From: Zoroaster sp. YZ-2022
Taxonomy: Eukaryota > Echinodermata > Asteroidea > Forcipulatida > Zoroasteridae
Direction: 5' to 3'
Assembly: GCA_029582265.1 (NCBI GenBank)
Contig: CM055837.1
Coordinates: 12,041,926 to 12,105,925, forward strand
DNA length: 64,000 nt
Within the stretch, counting starts at the first letter, position 1; each line of letters begins with the position of its first letter. Of the stretch, positions 59,262-64,000 are shown one piece after another. The translations under genes were made by a program, and so were the position numbers. A model generated the notes under the pieces. That model saw nothing but the letters and a program-made list of their open reading frames with translations. It was not told where the DNA came from and searched no databases.

Positions 59262-59810
59262 AGCGTATGTGGTGAAGACAACTATGTAATGAACCATTTT
59301 GTGTAATCGATTTTTGGCATCGTCGCAAGAACAGGTTTGAAAAAGAATTTAACGATATGCTAATATACAAGGCTACCCTGACCCATGTTTCTATACCGTA
59401 CGTTACAGTACAACTTGCTGATCAGTTCACAAAGAGTAAGATGCAATCGCGTGTGTGGTGAAGACAACTGTGTAATGAACCATTTTGTGTAATCGATTTT
59501 TGGCATCGTCGCAAGAACAGGTTTGAAAAAGAATTTAACGATATGCTAAGATACAAGGCTACCCTGACCCATGTTTCTATACCGTACGTTACAGTACAAC
59601 TTGCTGATCAGTTCACAAAGAGTAAGATGCAATCGCGTGTGTGGTGAAGACAACTGTGTAATGAACCATTTTGTGAAATCGATTTCTGGTATCGTCGCAA
59701 GAAAAGGGTTGAACACAAATTTATCGAAGTGCCAGCAAGGCTATACCCATATTTCTGTACGTTACGGTACGACTTGCTGATCAGTTCACAAAGAGTGAGA
59801 TAAAATCATT
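59262..59810. repeat. 186-bp tandem repeat, ~2.9 copies
   Basis: tggtgaagacaactgtgtaa recurs at a strict 186-bp distance (aagacaact at 59275, 59461 and 59647). Units 1 and 2 are nearly identical; unit 3 has small deletions and more changes. Confidence 0.95.
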
Positions 59811-60259
59811 AGTTGGATGCTGTTCATATTCGCTTTTGTTTAGGGAAATAACCCATAATATGAATAACAAAATTTAATACAGTTTCTTACTGTGTACATT
59901 GTGTATTCAGTGTATGTAAGCATTGGGAATTAAGAATAAGGAACTTCATGTATAGTTCTATTTTCGTTGCACACAAATATATGAATAAGGAATTCCTAGT
60001 GGATGAAGCCTTTATCTGAATAAAGAATGATGACCTAATTATCATTATAATTATACATTAATTTAAATCAGGAATAACAAATAACTTTACTGGCCCGTTG
60101 GCTGAAAAAAGGTGCGTTTTGGAGAAAGTGTATATTTTTTCAGTGGAACTCCAAAAATCAGTAGCTGTACATTTTTAATATAGATTTTTGAAAATGTTTT
60201 GTTTTTTCCTCAGTATATATGTGTGACGTCATGTCAACATATGCCACGCTTCCTTTACA
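59811..60259. other. AT-rich stretch
   Basis: Nothing recognised. Confidence 0.45.
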
Positions 60260-60792
60260 TTGAAATATGTAAATACATTGCCCACAAAGAATTGGGCCTA
60301 TATAATAGTTTGGCCATCCGGCTGTGCCGTATCAAATGTTAACTACTTCACCCATACTGTTTCATTATTTGTTGATCTTAAAATACTTAAAATATCCGAC
60401 CTCTATCAAGGAAAATGTTCAAGTATACACATAGCCAATTACCTAAAATGTTTAATTGTCTTTTTAATAGGGCGTCAGAAATTCACTCCAACGACACCGG
60501 TAGCACAACCAAAGGAAATTTGCATGTGAACTCTAATAGAACTACTTACTTTAAAAATAGCATTCAACAGCGAAGTGTGTTATTTTGGAACAAACTCGAC
60601 AATAAAATAAAGCTTTCCCCTTCTCTTTTGCTATTCTACAAGAAGTTGAAACAGACAATCCGAAAGCAATTTAGAAATTATAAACATCGTACATATTATG
60701 GCGAAAATCACTTTTCCCCAGAAGCAAATGTCGGACCCTGTTATAATCTCAATTATAACCCATTTAAAGTGGTCCGACGAACGTTACTTTAA
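60260..60792 (+). mobile_element. LINE 3' fragment (RT C-terminus)
   Basis: First frame NYFTHTVSLFVDLKILKISD, then from 60415 another frame KYTHSQLPKMFNCLFN, RTTYFKNSIQQRSVLFWNKL and a Lys-rich end to TAA 60790-60792. Such LP..F / R...Y..SI...LFWN.L text is the C-terminal tail of L2/Rex-like LINE proteins. One frameshift; 5' truncated. Confidence 0.65.
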
Positions 60793-61795
60793 AGGTGATT
60801 TCTGCTTCTTGCCTTTGTGTGAATCACCCGAGGCTGTATTTTACCCCTCACGTTTTTTGTTACAATGTTTCTAAACCAACTCGTGGAGGAAGGGTTCAAC
60901 TGTTGTTCCCATGATGTTATCTGCTGACTACGAAATTTTTTCGTGTCCGGAACTACCCAAAGGACATTACGCAATTTTGCAAGCTCAGTAGTTCCTTTGT
61001 TTTAGTTAGTGATGGGATTTTTGACCACGCCGGCCAACGTGATATGAACACCTCTACAGATTGGTCAATCTCTAGTGTCCACTAATCTTTTGCTGATTGT
61101 CCCAACTCCTCTGAAGGCGAAATTTCGTCATTGTTTTAAAATTTAGACCAATCAAATTGTCAAATCCCGCCTATCCGAGTGCGTGACCAACATGGTTTTA
61201 TCCCCTGTTCCGCTCCTGTCTCCTCAGAAGCGAACAAGACCTAGATGTGAGAAGAACCTATTCTCGAAAGTGCCCGATTTCGCACTTTGCGTAGTTTTCC
61301 ATAGGAACGCGTTGACTTTCCCTAAAGTACGTTCCTAACATATTCTTCTTACGTCCTCTACCACGTGCTCTGTTGATACAGGTAAGCTACTTTCCATGTA
61401 TAAATATATTCTGTGTGTAATTTTTCAATGATTGTGATTTGATTATTCAACAAACTGGTTGCAGACAAATTCAAGATGGATGGAACAGTCCAATATGAGT
61501 TTCAGACCAGTCGCCGGTATATTTGTAGAACATTGCCTTAATGTATATTGAATTGTATAAAGTGATATTTCATTGTGTAACCTTTAATACTCATTGCGCG
61601 TACGGAAAATATTCACGAGTCCCGTTAGATTTAACTGACCACTAGATTTCCATGCCACCCTTTAGTTAGTTATTGTTCAGTTTTGGTGTATTTAATTTGT
61701 TACTAATTTCCACACCCAAGCCTATTCTACTGTTTAGATGTGTTTATTATTCAATGATCCAGTTTCTTAATTTGTTAAGGTTGGTTGAATCACTT
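60793..61795. other. Noncoding stretch with a possible donor
   Basis: A GT donor (gatacag/gtaagc at 61375-61387) follows ~350 bp of fairly GC-rich DNA, so a 5'UTR exon is possible. Nothing else supports it. Confidence 0.3.
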
Positions 61796-61883
61796 TTCTA
61801 ATTTAAGTAAGACTAATTGCGGTGACACCATGTGGAATCTCAATTGAGTAGTAATTAGTTCTGAAAAGAACTGGAGGTACAAC

Positions 61884-61920
61884 TCGACGTTTCGATCAAT
61901 ATGCTCTGATCGTCCTCAGG
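61884..61920 (-). ncRNA. Hammerhead-like motif in the Penelope tail
   Basis: Minus strand: CCTGAGGA, stem CGATCAG, loop AGCATA, TTGATCG, then AAACG. CTGAGGA and GAAAC resemble the conserved hammerhead core (CUGANGA ... GAAA), but either G12 or the first stem base pair must be sacrificed, so the core is not canonical. An upstream attctc can pair with gagaat ~90 bp downstream. Confidence 0.4.
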
Positions 61921-62183
61921 AGAATGCCGGACTCTGGAAATTGCTGCTGCTCAAGTAGACTGCTGGAGGATCATCCCATGAATGGATGCTGGAGGATTAG
62001 TTCGTTGAGGCGCGCAGGCGGGAACTGTTGAGACTAGGATCCTAGGGGTTGGGGGAGAGGAGTGTGTGCTCACTGAACTGAATCAGTTGTTAACAAGCAC
62101 AGGGGGATGGAGGGTGGTTGACTTAGGATATAGGAGATCCCTCAGTCTGGGGTGGGTTATGGACTTTGGATATAGAAGATCCT

Positions 62184-64000
62184 TCAGTCCGGAGTAGTGG
62201 TCGCCAAATGTCGCTGATGTAGAAGCCGATGTCCTGTGGCACAGTGTCGTGTTTGTACGATCTCGATGGCCTCTCTGATGCGTCTGGGGTGCCATGTGTC
62301 GATGGGTGTGATGAGTTGGGCTGCCTGCCAGTCGATTTGGTGGTCCTTGATGTGCGAGTGCTTGACGATGGCGGACTTCTCGAAATCTCCTCTGCGGCCG
62401 TGTGCTCGGTGTTCCTTCAATCTGATGGGGAGGTTGCGTCCTGTTTCGCCGATGTACACCTTACCGCACTCACAGGGGATCCGGTAGACTCCCGCTCTGT
62501 TGTTTGGGTCCGGTTTGTCCTTGTGGGTGTGTAGAAGTCCTTGGAGTTTGCTGGGGCTGAGTGGAACACATCGATGCCTGCTCGTCGGAGGATGCGCTGT
62601 AGTTTGTGAGACGTCGAACCTAGATAGGGGAGACAAGCAGAGAGGGTTAGATTACTTACCTTGCTTTCGGGGTTTGGAACCGGCTTCGCTGTGCTGATCT
62701 TGCTGGGTTTGTAACCGTTGCGTTTGAGGGTGGTTCGGATGTGCTGTAGTTCCTTGGGAAGGCTCTCCTTGTCACAAATGTTGTAGGCGCGTTGTACGAG
62801 GGTACGGTTGACCGATGACTTGATGCTTGGGTGATGGAAGGAGCGGTGGTTCAGGTACCGATCTGTGTGCGTGGGCTTTCTGTAGACGTTGTGGTGTAGG
62901 GAGCCGTCTGGGTTTCTGGAAATGCCAACATCAAGGAACGCGATCTTGCCGTCTTCTTCTGTTTCCATGGTGAACTTGATGCTCGGGTGTTGCTGGTTGA
63001 GATGTTGTAGAAAATCCTGGAGTGTGTGTCTGCCATGTGGCCAAACCACAAAGGTGTCATCCACGTATCGCAGCCACAGCTTCGGTTGGAGGTCGGCGGT
63101 GTTGAGGGAAGAGTTTTCAAACTCTTCCATGAAAATATCAGCAAGGACCGGGGATAAAGGAGATCCCATGGAGGTCCCAGCTGTCTGCTCGTAGAACTTG
63201 CCCTGGTTCTAAACTGAAAACAACTTGAAGAGACACATGTTAGTAGCAAATCATGAATTTGGTCAGGGGTGAGTGATGTGCGATCATCAAGGGAAAGATC
63301 TTGTACGAGTCTGTCCTTCACCAGGAGGCATGTCTCTGTAGTTGGGACATTGGTGAATAGGGAGACAACATCAAAACCTAACCAAGATGTCGCTGTGTTG
63401 AAGGGTGAGGCCCCGGGTGATCTCAACGAACTGACCGGAGTTGGACACATGGTGTTGAGTGAGACCCACCAAGGGTCGGAGGATCTTAGCTAGATGACGG
63501 GCTGTGTTGTACGTAGGTGAACCTCTGGAGGCGACGATAGGGCGGAGAGGAACATCAGGTTTGTGAATCTTCGGCTGACCAAAGAACCTAGGGCAGGATG
63601 AGCTGGATGATCTGAGATGTCGGTAGAGTTGGGTGGAGAGGGCACCGGCACGGTGGAGGGCAAGGAGTTTGCTAGCGACTCTTTTCTCTATAGATGGGAT
63701 GGGGTTCTTCTTGAGGGGGCGGTATGAATCGGATAATAAAATGTGACTTACCTTGTCGGTGTATTGTGCTCGGTAGCGTTGCCTTTGTCTGCGGTGAGGA
63801 TGTGGATGGAGCTGTCCCGTTTGATGTCCCGTAAAGCGGAAAGCTCTCCCTTGGAGAGGTTGGGCTTGGCTGGCTTGGCTTTACACAAAACATCACTCAT
63901 CTGTAGTCGGACGTCATCAGCTTCTGTTTTGTTGAGTCGTCGCAGGGCTGGCTCAACTGACTGGATGATTTCTTCCGTTGGGATGGATTTGGGTGTGAGG
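62184..64000 (-). pseudogene. Penelope RT and GIY-YIG protein, at least two frameshifts
   Basis: Read leftward: ILTADKGNA (about 63790), QPKIHKPDVPLRPIVASRGS and SPTYNTARHLAKILRPL (about 63590-63480), motif A LGFDVVSLFTNVP (about 63380-63340), GTSMGSPLSPVLADIFMEEF (about 63165), catalytic LRYVDDTFVVW (about 63060), GKIAFLDVGI, and CLPYLGSTSHKLQRILRRAG (about 62620). The GIY-YIG nuclease follows: GVYRIPCECGKVYIGETGRN and RLKEHRAHGRRGDFEKSAIV, with the later Glu in AIEIV (about 62500-62230). One-base slips occur near 63210 and 62550. RT motif A Asp, YVDD and the GIY-YIG residues remain. The N-terminus is beyond the window. Confidence 0.9.

Larger units (their letters stand above)
61796..64000 (-). 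mobile_element. Penelope-like retroelement (runs off the right edge)
   Basis: Reverse transcriptase followed by a GIY-YIG endonuclease and a 3' tail with a hammerhead-like motif. This is the defining order of endonuclease-plus Penelope elements. Its last ~150 bp is repeated at 11948-12100 and 24055-24197. Confidence 0.92.

Noticed and set aside
61375..61387. First exon of an unknown gene ending at gatacag/gtaagc
   Set aside because: A single donor match without an ORF, partner exon or promoter signal is not enough.
62620..62659. A 40-nt intron-like segment (gtaagt...ctag) in the Penelope gene
   Set aside because: Reading straight through gives the expected conserved text (CLPYLGSTSHKLQ), and splicing would destroy the frame.

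Overview
The window is eukaryotic and almost certainly from a metazoan. Its genes are split by GT-AG introns, noncoding DNA is AT-rich, and animal-type mobile elements are everywhere. Three host genes were pieced together from short exons joined by splice signals and matching codon phase. They are the 3' half of a mitochondrial ornithine transcarbamylase gene (plus strand, 19-9273), a mitochondrial pyruvate carrier 2 gene (minus, 17442-22077) and a small secreted discoidin/F5-8C-domain gene (minus, 47322-54183). The mix of families (tRNA- and 5S-derived SINEs, Penelope elements, THAP and P2X7-like exons, an adintovirus/Polinton-like polymerase relic) fits a marine invertebrate, perhaps a deuterostome such as an echinoderm or lancelet. 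That placement is inference and the species cannot be named.

Layout. 1-9.3 kb: OTC exons equivalent to human exons 6-10; the introns hold a tRNA-SINE, a decayed LINE and a TA-flanked MITE nested in the LINE. 9.3-12.8 kb: inverted-repeat and Helitron-like elements, a P2X7-like exon, an opposing THAP exon and a Penelope 3' fragment. 12.8-22.1 kb: sparse DNA, a hAT relic with a nested palindrome, then MPC2 with two piggyBac-like MITEs in its introns. 22.1-27.3 kb: SINE, Penelope fragment, a TTAA-flanked element carrying a broken THAP domain, and a fold-back repeat. 27.4-34.3 kb: a 6.9 kb element whose long inverted termini are arrays of ~190-200 bp units and whose only recognisable gene is a decayed fusion of a ubiquitin-specific protease with a Ulp1/SENP-type protease. 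34.3-47.3 kb: repeats, a 209 bp perfect-hairpin MITE, a LINE 3' end and a truncated Tc1 transposase. 47.3-54.2 kb: the discoidin gene, with an 11-bp minisatellite, the viral-type polymerase relic, an ATCG-rich element and a Helitron-like copy in its large intron. 54.2-64 kb: a putative LTR with primer-binding site, small unidentified ORFs, a 186-bp tandem repeat, a LINE tail and a Penelope element running off the right edge.

Function. OTC (urea cycle/arginine synthesis) and MPC2 (pyruvate import) both act in mitochondria, but nothing in the sequence links them in regulation. The OTC copy departs from the family: a 13-bp tandem duplication breaks the frame just after the HCLP exon motif, and two residues of the ornithine-binding loop are Asn instead of Asp and Ser. 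It may be a pseudogene, a divergent paralogue or an assembly error. The most unusual object is the 27.4-34.3 kb protease-bearing element.
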